NCBI GenBank assembly: GCA_965220045.1
Contig: OZ244803.1
Location: 62,001-126,000 of the forward strand
Source of the DNA: VXOZ01 sp965220045
Lineage (GTDB): Bacteria; Chloroflexota; UBA11872; VXOZ01
DNA: 64,000 nucleotides
Direction of reading: 5' to 3'
Shown: positions 43,531 to 52,460 of the stretch, one piece after another
Numbering within the stretch: the stretch's first letter is position 1
Layout of the letters: every line of letters starts with the position of its first letter
Notes under the pieces: generated by a model
Seen by the model: only the letters and a program-made list of their open reading frames with translations
The model's database searches: none
Told to the model about the DNA's origin: nothing
Translations under genes and position numbers: made by a program

Positions 43531-44007
43531 ATGAACAGCATCATCACACACTACATTCCGATCTTTCAGACGTACCAGGGGCTGCGTGACGTACTCATGG
43601 AGACTCTGGAAGATGGGGATCTCGGCTACCGGCCGACCGCGCACAACCCCACTCTGGGTGAGCTTAGCCGCGAGATTGGCGAAGTAGAGCAGGCCTACAT
43701 AGCTTCGTTCAAGACGTTCAGGCTGGAGTTCTCTTACCGCAATGAGCAACGAGAGTTGGAGTCCAGCGTAGCGCTGCTGTCCGCGTGGTACGCCGCACTC
43801 GATCGGAAACTGCGGAGCGTCATTGAGAAACTCTCCGAAGATAATGTCCGCAATCGCCGGATAGATCGCGGTCACTTTAGCCTACCGCCGCAGATCCAAC
43901 TCGACGTCTACAAAGAGGCGTTGCTCATCTTCTACGGCAAGGTCAGTGTGTATCTGCGTGCAATGGGTAAGCCTCTGCCGCCGCGTTGGCAAGACTTCAT
44001 AGGCTGA
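43531..44007 (+). CDS. DinB-like family protein
   Basis: The 158-residue protein has the four-helix plan of DinB/YfiT-like proteins: LEDGDLGYRP (29-38) with TLGELSREIGEVEQAYIASF, a middle helix, and LDVYKEALLIFYGKVSVYLRAMGKPLPPRW at the end. The usual metal-binding histidines are mostly absent, so it may not bind metal in the standard way. AAGGTGAG lies 6 bases before ATG 43531. It stands between divergent and convergent genes, with no clear partner. Members are often thiol transferases or of unknown role. Confidence 0.72.
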   Translation: MNSIITHYIPIFQTYQGLRDVLMETLEDGDLGYRPTAHNPTLGELSREIGEVEQAYIASFKTFRLEFSYRNEQRELESSVALLSAWYAALDRKLRSVIEKLSEDNVRNRRIDRGHFSLPPQIQLDVYKEALLIFYGKVSVYLRAMGKPLPPRWQDFIG

Positions 44008-44094
44008 TTCTGCCGCTACCCCCCGCTACAACCATCTAGGAGATCGAAGCAGCGCGTGCGGAAGTTTGCGCGCTTGGCGGGACAACGATGGACT

Positions 44095-44844
44095 TCATAG
44101 AGCGGGCTTACGGCCCACGACAAGCAAACGCTCGGCCTCGCGGTCGTACGGTGCGCCATCCATGCTGCCGTAGAGCCGCACGTCCGCGAAGCCGGCGGCA
44201 GTGAAGCGGTCTTTCAGTTCCTGGCCGGAGTAGACTGTGTGGTGGATGGTATAGACGCGCACGTCGTTGCCCCGGATGATCGTCCATTCCATGCGGATAC
44301 GCGTCCAGTCATCCAAGACTTCACGCGTATCGATCACCACCGATCCGTCGGCATGCTTGCGCGACCGCGTTGATTCAAACGCTGCGGCCACGAGTTCCTT
44401 CCCCACGACGTCCATGACCAATGCGCCGCCCGGTCGCAGGCTGGCGTAGATGTTGCGCAACACCGTGCGGTCTTCATCCTTGTCGTCGAAGTAGCCAAAT
44501 GACGTGAACATGCTGAGGGCAAGGTCATAGGCGCCGGGCCGCAAAAACGCGCGCATGTCTTCTTGCACCCACTCGACCTCCACGCCCTCCCGGGCCGCCC
44601 GCTCCTTGGCCTTAGCTAAGAAATACGCTGTACGGTCCACGCCGGTCACGCGCAAGCCGCGCCGGGCCAGGGGAATGGCAAAGCGTCCCGGCCCGCAGCA
44701 AAGGTCGAGAACCGCCTGCGGCTCCCCGCCAACGAGCCGCAGCAGCGGCGCGACCTCAGCCTCGGCCGCTGCGATGCGGGACGGCGAAAACATGTAGGGA
44801 TACGTGTCAATCCAAAGCGATTCGTCCTCGAACCATTGCGTCAT
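44095..44844 (-). CDS. class I SAM-dependent methyltransferase
   Basis: The 249-residue protein has the SAM-binding motif AVLDLCCGPGRFAIPLARRG (44-63), then VTGVDRTAYFLAKAKERA (motif II), VQEDMRAF and DLALSMFTSFGYF (motif IV region) with LRPGGALVMDVVG. The C-terminal part is beta-rich (WTIIRGNDVRVYTIHHTVYS). It is similar in plan to the methyltransferase at 46999-47766, and both resemble small-molecule or lipid methyltransferases with the LCCGPG/LGCGTG signature. No ribosome site is clear before ATG 44844. The substrate is unknown. Confidence 0.87.
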   Translation of the reverse strand: MTQWFEDESLWIDTYPYMFSPSRIAAAEAEVAPLLRLVGGEPQAVLDLCCGPGRFAIPLARRGLRVTGVDRTAYFLAKAKERAAREGVEVEWVQEDMRAFLRPGAYDLALSMFTSFGYFDDKDEDRTVLRNIYASLRPGGALVMDVVGKELVAAAFESTRSRKHADGSVVIDTREVLDDWTRIRMEWTIIRGNDVRVYTIHHTVYSGQELKDRFTAAGFADVRLYGSMDGAPYDREAERLLVVGRKPAL

Positions 44845-45007
44845 GGTGCACCGCCGGTGGGTCCTTTGTGAGCAAGTTTATGGAGTGTGATCCGGTCGCC
44901 GGTATGCGACCTCATGCAATCCGGCTCGGCATACCCGCTGGTTGCTTGGTTCCTATTCGATGTGGGACACAGATACTCAGTCAAGACGCAGGGTCTCCCA
45001 ACCTAAG

Positions 45008-45206
45008 AGCGGGGGACAAGCCCCCGCGCTACAAGGAGCAATCGGGCAATTGTTCGTTGCTCTGACAAGAGACATGATTTACTTACCCATTGGTGGAGGC
45101 TAATTCCCCGCCCTACGACAGGAAAGCCGGCGTAGAATCCGTCATTCCCGCGCACGCGGGAATCCATCTTTGCCGCCGGGTAAGTTCCCGCGCACGTGGG
45201 TACCCA
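45008..45206. repeat. REP cluster upstream of MITE copy C
   Basis: Three palindromic units occur here: GCGGGGG/CCCCCGC (45008-45032), ATTCCCGCG/CGCGGGAAT (45144-45162), and a weaker copy of the second (45186-45206). They lie in the roughly 1 kb gene-free stretch between the methyltransferase and lipA genes, the rest of which is MITE copy C and a MITE remnant. Confidence 0.7.
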
Positions 45207-45302
45207 TATACTCCACGCTCCGCTCTGGCAGTCATCTTGGCGGCGATAGCCCCAAGAAACTCTATGGGCGGAGTTTGCTAGATTCCTCGCTGCACTCGAA
45301 AT

Positions 45303-45575
45303 TGTAGATGTCAGGTGATTCTTTGACAGAATTGGTGCCAACAACCGGTGGTTTTGCCTGCGAGTAAGACTCAATCAGATGTCATTCCGAACGGAGCGCA
45401 GCGGAGTGAGGAATCTAGAATACTAAGCCTAACAAACACGTTCAACGTGAACCCTAGATTCCGCGTCTTTGACAAAGTCAGCGAACCCTGTTCGACGCTG
45501 CGCTAGGAATGACGTAACCTTTCAACACGGTCAAGGAGACAAGAGATTCTTTCAACGAATTACCTGACACTTACA
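45303..45575. mobile_element. MITE copy C, inverted, no IS inside
   Basis: A 273-bp element runs in the opposite sense to the other copies: TGTAGATGTCAGG at 45303 and (read inward from the right) TGTAAGTGTCAGGTAATTCG ending at 45575. The flanks are GAAAT on the left and GGAAT on the right, one mismatch from a 5-bp duplication, inside a REP-like ATTCCTCGCTGC unit. The internal palindrome is diverged, so this may be an old copy. Confidence 0.75.
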
Positions 45576-45679
45576 GGAATGACAGAAGTGGCGCCCCTCG
45601 CGTTACGCACCTAGAGTCTCCCATCTGCTCGCCATTTGCAACATACAAGCGCTGAAGCTGTTGCACTGTGTGAAGCATG

Positions 45680-45773
45680 GACCCTAGATTCCTCGCTCCG
45701 CTCGGAATGACATAGACTATCCGCGCCGTTAATTGGGCGGGAGATTCCATTAACGAATTACTCAACACTTACA
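45680..45773. mobile_element. MITE end remnant D
   Basis: Read on the minus strand, the bases up to 45773 match the left end of MITE copy A (TGTAAGTGTTGAGTAATTCG, the gcccaattaa region and the inner ATTCCGAGCG palindrome shoulder). The other half is missing. It lies just downstream of copy C and shows that the same spot has been hit more than once. Confidence 0.6.
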
Positions 45774-45843
45774 GGAACGACACGTGAAAGGATCTCTCGT
45801 TGAAATGGTCGAGTTGAAGGTGTTGAAAGGGCTGAAAGGTATC

Positions 45844-46722
45844 CTACTCTGCCTTATCGTGCAGCGTATCCACCTGATCGCGGGCGTGGTAGGAGGAGCG
45901 GACGAGGGGGCCGGATTCGACGTGGCGGATGCCGAGGGATTCGCCGATCTCTTTGAGTTCGGCAAACTCCTCGGGGCGGTAATAGCGTTCCAGCTTCTGG
46001 TGCTTTTTGGACGGGCGCAGGTACTGGCCGATGGTGAATATGTCCACACCGGTCTCGGCCATATCGGTAAGCGTCTGGAGAATTTCGTCCCAGGTCTCGC
46101 CCAGGCCCAGCATCATGCCGGACTTGGTAAGCACGTCGGGATCGAGTTGCTTGGTGGTGCGCAGCACCCAGTGGCTGCGTTCGTAGCGGGCCTTGGGGCG
46201 GACGCGGCGTTGCAGGCGCGGCACGGTCTCCACGTTGTGGTTGAGGATCTCCGGCTTGGCAGCGACCACTTCCTTCAACGAATCGTGCCTGCCGCCCAGG
46301 TCGGGAATAAGCACCTCGATGGAGCAATCCTCATTCAGTTCCCGCACTTTGCGGATCGTCTCGGCGAAGATCTGCGCGCCGCCATCCTCCAAATCGTCGC
46401 GGGCCACTGACGTAATCACCGCGTGGCGCAGGCCCATCTGCTTCACGGCCCAGGCCACGCGAATAGGCTCGATCTTGTCCAAACCGGCGGGACGACCGCT
46501 CTTCACCGCGCAAAAGCTGCACGCCCTGGTGCAGGTATCGCCCAGGATCATGAACGTGGCCGTGCGGGAGTTCCAGCACTCGCTGATGTTCGGGCACCGC
46601 GCCTCCTCGCAGACGGTGTGCAGGTCCATCCCGCGCATGATCTGCTTGAGTTCGCGGTACTGGTCGCCCTCTTTCCAGCGGACGCGGATCCACTCCGGCT
46701 TTCGTTCCAACGTAGTTGCCAT
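45844..46722 (-). CDS. lipA: lipoyl synthase
   Basis: The 292-residue radical SAM protein is LipA, which inserts sulfur into octanoyl groups. Both cluster sites are visible: the auxiliary 4Fe-4S triad Cys38, Cys43, Cys49 (VCEEARCPNISECW) and the radical SAM motif Cys64-x3-Cys68-x2-Cys71 (DTCTRACSFCAV). The C-terminal serine ligand region is GPLVRSSYHA. Family strings such as SGMMLGLGE and TIGQYLRPSKKH are intact. The ribosome site is weak at ATG 46722. lipB is upstream in the same orientation. Confidence 0.95.
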   Translation of the reverse strand: MATTLERKPEWIRVRWKEGDQYRELKQIMRGMDLHTVCEEARCPNISECWNSRTATFMILGDTCTRACSFCAVKSGRPAGLDKIEPIRVAWAVKQMGLRHAVITSVARDDLEDGGAQIFAETIRKVRELNEDCSIEVLIPDLGGRHDSLKEVVAAKPEILNHNVETVPRLQRRVRPKARYERSHWVLRTTKQLDPDVLTKSGMMLGLGETWDEILQTLTDMAETGVDIFTIGQYLRPSKKHQKLERYYRPEEFAELKEIGESLGIRHVESGPLVRSSYHARDQVDTLHDKAE

Positions 46723-46998
46723 GCGGGATTACGTAAACCTACTGACCTTTAGATACTCGCTTAATCTCATACTCAGAATAGCACGTTGCGCGTTCGCACT
46801 CCTATCCGCCGTGCCACTGCAGATGTTTGGGATACCGATGGCACGCGGGCCGTCATCCGTCACTCCGGCGGAGGCCGGAGTCCAGCGTCTACTGTTGATG
46901 AGTTCCCGCTTTTGCCGTTCACCCTTCGACGATGCTCAGCGCGAATGGTACGAGGGACTATTTACATAATATTGACGGATATTGGAGGCCGGTGCACC

Positions 46999-47766
46999 CT
47001 ACTCTTGCGGCCGCGCCACGAAGATCATCTTTTCCTCGCTGCCCGTGAACGGGTCGGCCTCATATGAACCGAAGACGTTCTCCACGGCAAATTTGCACTG
47101 TGCCAGCCGCGCTTCGATCTCATGGCGATACGAGTAGCGCATGGGAAAGGTGGATGTTACCCGGTGAATGCTGCCGTCGGCCTGTAAGCAGTCGTACAAG
47201 TACGTCGTCTGCACCACCTGCGTTTCGCGGTCTACCTCCCACACCTCAAACTGCTGGATGGGGGCGCCGGTGCGCGGGTCTGCCAGCACATTGCGCAGCG
47301 TCACCATGCGGTCGCGCTCGTCGTACTCCTGCGTCAACGGGTTGAAGAGATCGAGGATGAGCAGGCCAGTCGGAGCAAGCATGCGGTGGGCGGCGGTGAG
47401 GGTTTGGATTTGCTGGAGCGGCGTCGACAGGTGGGCAAAGGCATTGAGCGCGGCGAAGACGAGGGGAACCGGCTGCGATACGGCAGCGGACTCCATAGCC
47501 CGGCATTCAAGCTGAACGTCTTCGTCGGCAACGCCCAGCGCATGGAAGCGTTCCTGCGCCCGTTCCAGCATGGCAGAGGAGCTATCGAAACCAATCACTG
47601 CGTAGCCCCGTTGCGCCAGCGGAGCGAGGGCACGTCCCGTGCCGCAACCCAGTTCAACGATGGGGCCACCCGTGCGTGCGGCAAAGCTCTGCCAGAACGC
47701 GCTGTCCTCGTTCCAGTCGTCGTACTCCAGATCGTAGAGTTGGGCGAGTTCGTCAGACTCAAGCAT
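46999..47766 (-). CDS. class I SAM-dependent methyltransferase
   Basis: The 255-residue protein has the motif IVELGCGTGRALAPLAQRG (36-54) and VIGFDSSSAMLERAQERF (57-74), then PLVFAALNAFAHLSTPLQQIQTL and LILDLFNP in the later strands. The C-terminal half is beta-rich (QFEVWEVDRETQVVQTTYLYD), like that of the methyltransferase at 44095-44844, and ends with NVFGSYEADPFTGSEEKMIFVA. It resembles small-molecule methyltransferases with a YycE-type or Methyltransf_25 core. It shares the strand with lipA upstream of a REP-like spacer. The substrate is unknown. Confidence 0.87.
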   Translation of the reverse strand: MLESDELAQLYDLEYDDWNEDSAFWQSFAARTGGPIVELGCGTGRALAPLAQRGYAVIGFDSSSAMLERAQERFHALGVADEDVQLECRAMESAAVSQPVPLVFAALNAFAHLSTPLQQIQTLTAAHRMLAPTGLLILDLFNPLTQEYDERDRMVTLRNVLADPRTGAPIQQFEVWEVDRETQVVQTTYLYDCLQADGSIHRVTSTFPMRYSYRHEIEARLAQCKFAVENVFGSYEADPFTGSEEKMIFVARPQE

Positions 47767-47796
47767 GGTTTCCGGTGGCGTATCCTGCGCGGGGAC

Positions 47797-48390
47797 TCAC
47801 TTGCGTGCCAGAAAGAGGGACTCCACCACCAGCGTGATGGCGGTAATCAAGACGAACATCGTTACGTTCCAGCTTCCCACCAGCAGCAAGCTCAGGTTAG
47901 CCACGAGAAAACTCGCCAGCAGAAAAGAGTGGCCGGCTACCAACACCGGATTGCCTTGCTGCAGGCGCGATGGCGCAAAGCGGGAGAAGATGCGGTGCAT
48001 GGCAGGCAGGCTGGTAACGAAGATGGTCACAAAGACAACGATAACGAAGATGACGCGGCTTCTATTTTCGGCCGGATCCTGCGTAACCATGACCCAGAGC
48101 AGCGTGAGCCAGCTCGCGCAGATTACGGCAGCCACGATTACTGACTGCACCAGCCATCCGGGCAAGAAACGGCGCAGGGAAAACGATCGTGCTTTGGCCT
48201 CCGTGCGCTGTTGCCGCGGGCGCCGGGAGGTTGGCGAGGACATGGGCCACTTCGTGACCTCTAGGCCGTTGCGCTTCTTCGAGGTCAAAATGGACTCAAG
48301 ACGCGGGGTCGTCAGCGCCGCAGAAGCTTTGGCAGAGGTCTTGCGGATGCCCACACGCCGCGACTGGCGCTGCTTGAGCGGGGAGGCCAT
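47797..48390 (-). CDS. hypothetical membrane protein with a basic N-terminus
   Basis: The 197-residue protein has about 65 basic residues-rich N-terminal positions (KQRQSRRVGIRKTSAKASA, TSKKRNGLEVTKW, SRRPRQQRTEAKARSFSLRRF) and then four hydrophobic segments at roughly 72-92, 100-120, 140-162 and 168-188. I do not recognise it. ATG 48390 is chosen because AAGGA lies about 8 bases upstream; a frame opening at 48417 has less support. It ends 30 bases before the methyltransferase start on the same strand, so the two may be co-transcribed. Confidence 0.55.
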   Translation of the reverse strand: MASPLKQRQSRRVGIRKTSAKASAALTTPRLESILTSKKRNGLEVTKWPMSSPTSRRPRQQRTEAKARSFSLRRFLPGWLVQSVIVAAVICASWLTLLWVMVTQDPAENRSRVIFVIVVFVTIFVTSLPAMHRIFSRFAPSRLQQGNPVLVAGHSFLLASFLVANLSLLLVGSWNVTMFVLITAITLVVESLFLARK

Positions 48391-48629
48391 ACAAATCCTT
48401 ACGCTTGGGGAAAGCAATAGGAGAGTGCATTCATGCTACCACATCACCCTACGCCCTACAAGAGGATTGACAGGCGGAGCCGGCGGTCTTGGACCGGGGA
48501 ACGTCGCTGAGCAAAACTGTATGTCGATGCGCGGGCAGCGGCGATGGGAGTCTATGCGAGAGTTCTTGGCTCGACTGCCACCGTCACGCAGCCAGGACGA
48601 CCACCCACTATCACCGCCGCGCGACCCTA

Positions 48630-48659
48630 TTGACTTGCGCAAGGCAGGTGGCGGATAAT
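48630..48659 (+). promoter_or_regulatory. predicted promoter of the pyrE-like gene
   Basis: TTGACT (48630-48635) is followed, after 18 bases, by GATAAT (48654-48659), each one change from consensus. Transcription would start near 48666. This puts an in-frame ATG at 48658 before the transcript and supports the GTG at 48700, which has GGAAAGGA 6 bases upstream. Confidence 0.55.
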
Positions 48660-48699
48660 GGTATGTCCGACCATTCACTCCGCAGGGAAAGGACCCGAC

Positions 48700-49356
48700 G
48701 TGGAGCAGCCTGTCTCGAACTTGTGGCTTGCCGAGGACATCTTCCAGCTCGGCGGGGTACGATTTGGTGACTACACTTTGGGCCGTACCACCGTAAACTC
48801 GCCGATTTACATCGACCCACGCGTGCTGGTGAGCAATCCGCATTCGCTGCGCGCCGCGGCCCAGCTCATCGCGCAGGAGACAAGCTCCGGGCAGGCGATG
48901 CGTCATCCGAAGATCCACCCCTTCACGCTGGTGGCGGGTGTGCCTTTCGGCGGGCTGCACCTGGCAACCGCCTTCTCTTTGGCTACCGACGTCCCCATGA
49001 TCTACGCCCGCAGCGCGAGCGGACAGCACCGAATCGAGGGACGCTTCGAACCCGGCGAGACCGTGCTCATCATTGACGATCTGATTACGTCCGGCGGGAG
49101 TATTCTGGAAACGGCGGCTATATTGAAGGAAGCCGGACTCGTCGTGCGCGATGCTATTGTGCTCGTGGACCGCGACCAGGGCGGCCAAGCGCGCTTGAAG
49201 CGGCACGGTTACAACCTCTATCCCATTTTGCGGCTTGAAGTCATGCTCAATCTCTATATGTCCAAGCAACTCATCAATGAAGACCAATACCGCCGCAGCC
49301 TCGAGTACATCCGCACGCACCGCACGCCGGAAGCGCTTGAAGATGCCGCCCCCTGA
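48700..49356 (+). CDS. pyrE: orotate phosphoribosyltransferase-like protein
   Basis: The protein of about 218 residues begins near LAEDIFQLGGVRFGDYTLGRTTVNSPIYIDPR, typical of bacterial PyrE, and has the PRPP motif VLIIDDLITSGGSILE (123-137). The lysine-rich catalytic loop expected after the IYAR strand is altered: RSASGQHRIEG carries no lysine where PyrE usually has two. It may be an unusual PyrE or a related phosphoribosyltransferase, so the symbol is tentative. The start is taken as GTG 48700 on the promoter and ribosome-site evidence above. A methyltransferase gene follows 12 bases after the stop. Confidence 0.75.
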   Translation: MEQPVSNLWLAEDIFQLGGVRFGDYTLGRTTVNSPIYIDPRVLVSNPHSLRAAAQLIAQETSSGQAMRHPKIHPFTLVAGVPFGGLHLATAFSLATDVPMIYARSASGQHRIEGRFEPGETVLIIDDLITSGGSILETAAILKEAGLVVRDAIVLVDRDQGGQARLKRHGYNLYPILRLEVMLNLYMSKQLINEDQYRRSLEYIRTHRTPEALEDAAP

Positions 49357-49368
49357 CCCTGGTGCGGC

Positions 49369-50601
49369 GTGAGCGGCGCACCCCAATTGCCAATGTCTGC
49401 CAAGCCTCAGACGGATGACTTCCGCGCCATGATTCGCGCAGCGGTGCAGCGGGAAGACACCTTCCTGCAGTTGACCGTAAGCGGCAAGACGCGCAATGGC
49501 GCGCCGCCGTGGCAGAAGGTAACGGTGCGCCCGGTCGTCGTTAAAGGTAAACGCTGTCTGCAGTTTACGTACTTCGACGGCAGGAAGGCGCTGGCCAAGA
49601 ACTACACCGGCGACGCCACTTTCTCAGAGCTGGATGAGATTCTCGCGGCTCCTTTCAGTCACTTTCACGTGCAAGCGACCACGCGTGATCTCCACGTGCG
49701 CCTTACCAAGAAAGGCAAGGCGCTGGTCTCGCGCGGCAAGCCCTCGCGCGGGGAACTTCAACCCGATCTGGCCCATAACCGCACAAAACAGCATCCCTTG
49801 CCTGTGGGAGAGCCGGATACCTTCCTGTTTACAACCGGCATAACCGACCGCGCGGGCAACGTGCGTCCCGCGATGCGCGGCAAATTCCGGCAAGTGAACA
49901 CATTCTTGGAGCACTTCTGGAACGCTCTGCCCAGCGCGGAAGATTCGGAGCGCCCGCTCTCTATCATCGACTATGGCTGTGGCAGCGCGTATCTGACCTT
50001 TGCCGCTTTCCACTACTCCTACCACGTGCAAGGACGGGCCACGCAAGTGGTTGGTGTGGATTCCGATGCTGAAATCATCGCCAAATGCCGCCGGCTGCTT
50101 GATTCTCTGCAGTGGGAAGGTCTGGAATTCCACGAATCCAGAATTGCGGATTTCCAACCGGCGACCCAACCTGACGTGGTTTTGAGTCTGCATGCGTGCG
50201 ATACCGCTACGGACGAAGCCATTGCGCAAGGCATCCGCTGGCAGGGAAGTGTGATCCTGGCGGCGCCGTGCTGCCAGCACGAATTGCACGACCGGGTGCA
50301 GCACCCGGATTTTCAGCCCGTCTTGCGGCACGGCATCCTGAAGCAACGCACCGCGGACATTCTCACTGACGCTTTCCGCGCGCTGGTGCTGCGCATCATG
50401 GGCTACAAGACGGATGTTGCTGAATTTGTCTCGCCGGAGCACACGTCTAGAAATCTCCTCATCCGCGCGGTGAAGACGCAGGCGCCCGGCGACAGCGCCG
50501 TTGTGCAAGAATATGCGCGTCTCAAGAAAGTCTGGAATGTGACGCCTCACTTAGAAGAGCTGCTCGGCGATATGTTGGCGCCGTATCTCGCCGTCGCGTA
50601 G
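49369..50601 (+). CDS. Methyltransf_32-type SAM-dependent methyltransferase
   Basis: The 410-residue protein has a long N-terminal region (1-190) with THUMP-like or RNA-binding features (FVVKGKRCLQFTYFDGRKALAKNYTG-like, GDATFSELDEIL), then a SAM core: LSIIDYGCGSAYLTFAAFHY (about 200-219), VVGVDSDAEIIAKCR, and the hallmark DVVLSLHACDTATDEAIAQGI with ILAAPCCQHEL. The CDTATD/PCCQ pair marks the Methyltransf_32 family, which modifies RNA or small molecules. It follows the pyrE-like gene by 12 bases. GTG 49369 and ATG 49393 are both possible starts, and neither has a good ribosome site. Confidence 0.83.
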   Translation: MSGAPQLPMSAKPQTDDFRAMIRAAVQREDTFLQLTVSGKTRNGAPPWQKVTVRPVVVKGKRCLQFTYFDGRKALAKNYTGDATFSELDEILAAPFSHFHVQATTRDLHVRLTKKGKALVSRGKPSRGELQPDLAHNRTKQHPLPVGEPDTFLFTTGITDRAGNVRPAMRGKFRQVNTFLEHFWNALPSAEDSERPLSIIDYGCGSAYLTFAAFHYSYHVQGRATQVVGVDSDAEIIAKCRRLLDSLQWEGLEFHESRIADFQPATQPDVVLSLHACDTATDEAIAQGIRWQGSVILAAPCCQHELHDRVQHPDFQPVLRHGILKQRTADILTDAFRALVLRIMGYKTDVAEFVSPEHTSRNLLIRAVKTQAPGDSAVVQEYARLKKVWNVTPHLEELLGDMLAPYLAVA

Positions 50602-50747
50602 CCGCGTGAGTCGTTTCACCGCGCGGTTGCGGCTACACTTGCCATTAAAGATTGAGACAGTTCAAGCAGCTCGAGCCAAATCAAGACTCTAAGTGATTAC
50701 TGTAGCGGTATTGACGTATGCAGTTTGAATCCGAGGAGGGTAGAGCG

Positions 50748-51788
50748 ATGCGTAAGGTGGTACTGAGCGGAACACCGTATGCGATGGGTCGCCAGCAGGG
50801 CGAGGCGTTCGCTGATCTCGTTGCGTCTGCCATTCAGATGGTGGTGCCCGATGGGAGATTCGCTGACGATCACAAAGCGCGCGTGCTCACGCAAGTCGAG
50901 CGCAATATGGAAAAGGTCTTCCCGGAAGCCCTCGAGGAATTGCACGGTATTGCGGACGGTGCGAACGTGCCCTATGATGACCTGCTCGCCTATAACTCTT
51001 GCCAGGAGTTGGGACGCATGCAGCAGGCGTGCACAAACTTTGTGCTCGTCACGCCCGAACACGGTGTCGTGCACTACAAGTCCAACGACGTGAACCCGGA
51101 AGCCCTTCAATATCATGTCTATCTGGAGGCCCATACTGAATCCGGGCACGACTTCATTGGCGTAACGTGGGCCGGCACCGCGTGGATGAACGCCGGCATT
51201 AATGAGTCTGGCCTGACGTACGGCGGCGGTAGCCTGCCCAATGCCGATAGCGACTGGGACCGCGGCCTGCCCGCCAACGTGGCGCTGCGCTACTTTCTGC
51301 AGTATCCCGACGACGTGGACGGCGCCGTAGATCTGGTCTCACGCACGCCAATCATGTCCCACGGGCACAATATGGTCTTCACCGATCCCGCGGGCAATGC
51401 GGCGGTGATTGAGCGCACGCCGACCGCTATGGGCGTGCGCCGACTTGACGACCATGCCATCTGGGCTTCCAACCATTGCCTGGTCGACGACGTGAAACCC
51501 ATGCTCCGCAAGAATAACGAGTCGTTCATGGCGAACAGCCACGGTCGCTTCGATCTGCTGGCGCAACTCACGGCCGAGCAGCCGCACACTTTGGAACAGG
51601 TGTTTGCCATCGCCCGCGCCCACGCCGAACCAACGTCCATGTGCCAGCACGGGCCGGACATGCACACCGTAATCGGCTACGTCATGATTCCCGCCGAGCG
51701 CCGGATGCTCATCGCGTACGGGCGCCCTTGCGAGAATGAGTTTGAGGAGTACACATTCGCGGCGGCAACGGCTTCAAGCGGCGTGTAG
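50748..51788 (+). CDS. C45 family (acyl-transferase-type) peptidase
   Basis: The 346-residue protein matches the C45 peptidase/acyl-CoA:6-aminopenicillanic acid acyltransferase family. Many members cut their own precursor just before a cysteine. The nucleophile is likely Cys95 in MQQACTNF. GTPYAMGRQQGEAF, ALEELHGIADGANVPYDDLLAYNSCQELG, YKSNDVNPE and VIGYVMIPAERRMLIAYGRPCENEFEEY are further family strings. GAGGAGG lies 8 bases before ATG 50748, so I prefer it to a start 30 bases upstream. The physiological substrate in bacteria of this kind is usually unknown. Confidence 0.87.
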   Translation: MRKVVLSGTPYAMGRQQGEAFADLVASAIQMVVPDGRFADDHKARVLTQVERNMEKVFPEALEELHGIADGANVPYDDLLAYNSCQELGRMQQACTNFVLVTPEHGVVHYKSNDVNPEALQYHVYLEAHTESGHDFIGVTWAGTAWMNAGINESGLTYGGGSLPNADSDWDRGLPANVALRYFLQYPDDVDGAVDLVSRTPIMSHGHNMVFTDPAGNAAVIERTPTAMGVRRLDDHAIWASNHCLVDDVKPMLRKNNESFMANSHGRFDLLAQLTAEQPHTLEQVFAIARAHAEPTSMCQHGPDMHTVIGYVMIPAERRMLIAYGRPCENEFEEYTFAAATASSGV

Positions 51789-51924
51789 TTCGACGCCGGT
51801 TGCCGTGAATGTCCGGGGTTGGGCACGACAAGAATAGACTCCCGTGAAAACGGGAAACACCATGGATTCGCCACAGCCACACGGAAAAATGAAAGTGATT
51901 GGGCAGCGTCTTGGACGTCATTCC

Positions 51925-52178
51925 TGTTAATGTCGACTATTTCGTTGACAGAATCTTCTCTCAATTTTCAGTGAATACAATCCATGTCATTCCGAGCGCA
52001 GCGAGGAATCTAGGATTCACGTCGAGCGTGTTTGTTAGGCTCAGTACTTTAGATTCCGCGAACAGGGTTCGACACTCCGCTGCGCTCCGTTCGGAATGAC
52101 ATCTGATTGGGTCTTACCCGCTGGCAGAGCCACCGATTGTTGTCACCAATTCTGTCAACGAATTACCTGACATTTACA
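51925..52178. mobile_element. MITE copy E, complete
   Basis: The element is 254 bp long, from TGTTAATGTCGACTATTTCG to ACCTGACATTTACA, with ATTCC on both sides. The inside holds a nearly symmetric palindrome of about 115 bp (ATTCCGAGCG…CGTTCGGAAT) and the common right arm with ccaccgattgttgtcacc. There is no gene. The outer flanks join into a REP-like ATTCCGGCG unit. It is the simplest copy and gives the unit length. Confidence 0.85.
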
Positions 52179-52460
52179 ATTCCGGCGAAGGCGCGGTTGA
52201 GAAACCGAGGAACCCAGGGTGTGCGCAGAGAAGATGGATTCCCGCGTGCGCGGGAATGACGGAGTAACCCGTGCCGGGGTGAGTTTCACGGGAATGACGG
52301 ATCAAGCGCGCGATTGACGGAGAAACCGCTGGAGTGTCGGAAGGCGCCCCCCAAGCCCATTTGACTATTAGACACACCTAATGCGGCTATTTCTACCGGT
52401 AGCGCAGGTTTGTAACCTGCGTCTCTTCATTTCCGGCTGCCCAGGTTTGCGATCCGCGCA
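52179..52460. repeat. REP units between MITE copy E and the Gfo/Idh gene
   Basis: This holds a GATTCCCGCG/CGCGGGAATGAC palindrome (about 52237-52260), a half copy at about 52285-52300, and the hairpin CGCAGGTT/AACCTGCG with a 3-base loop (52403-52421). The last lies just after the stop of the minus-strand Gfo/Idh gene and could end its transcript, although no T-tract follows in that direction. Confidence 0.6.
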
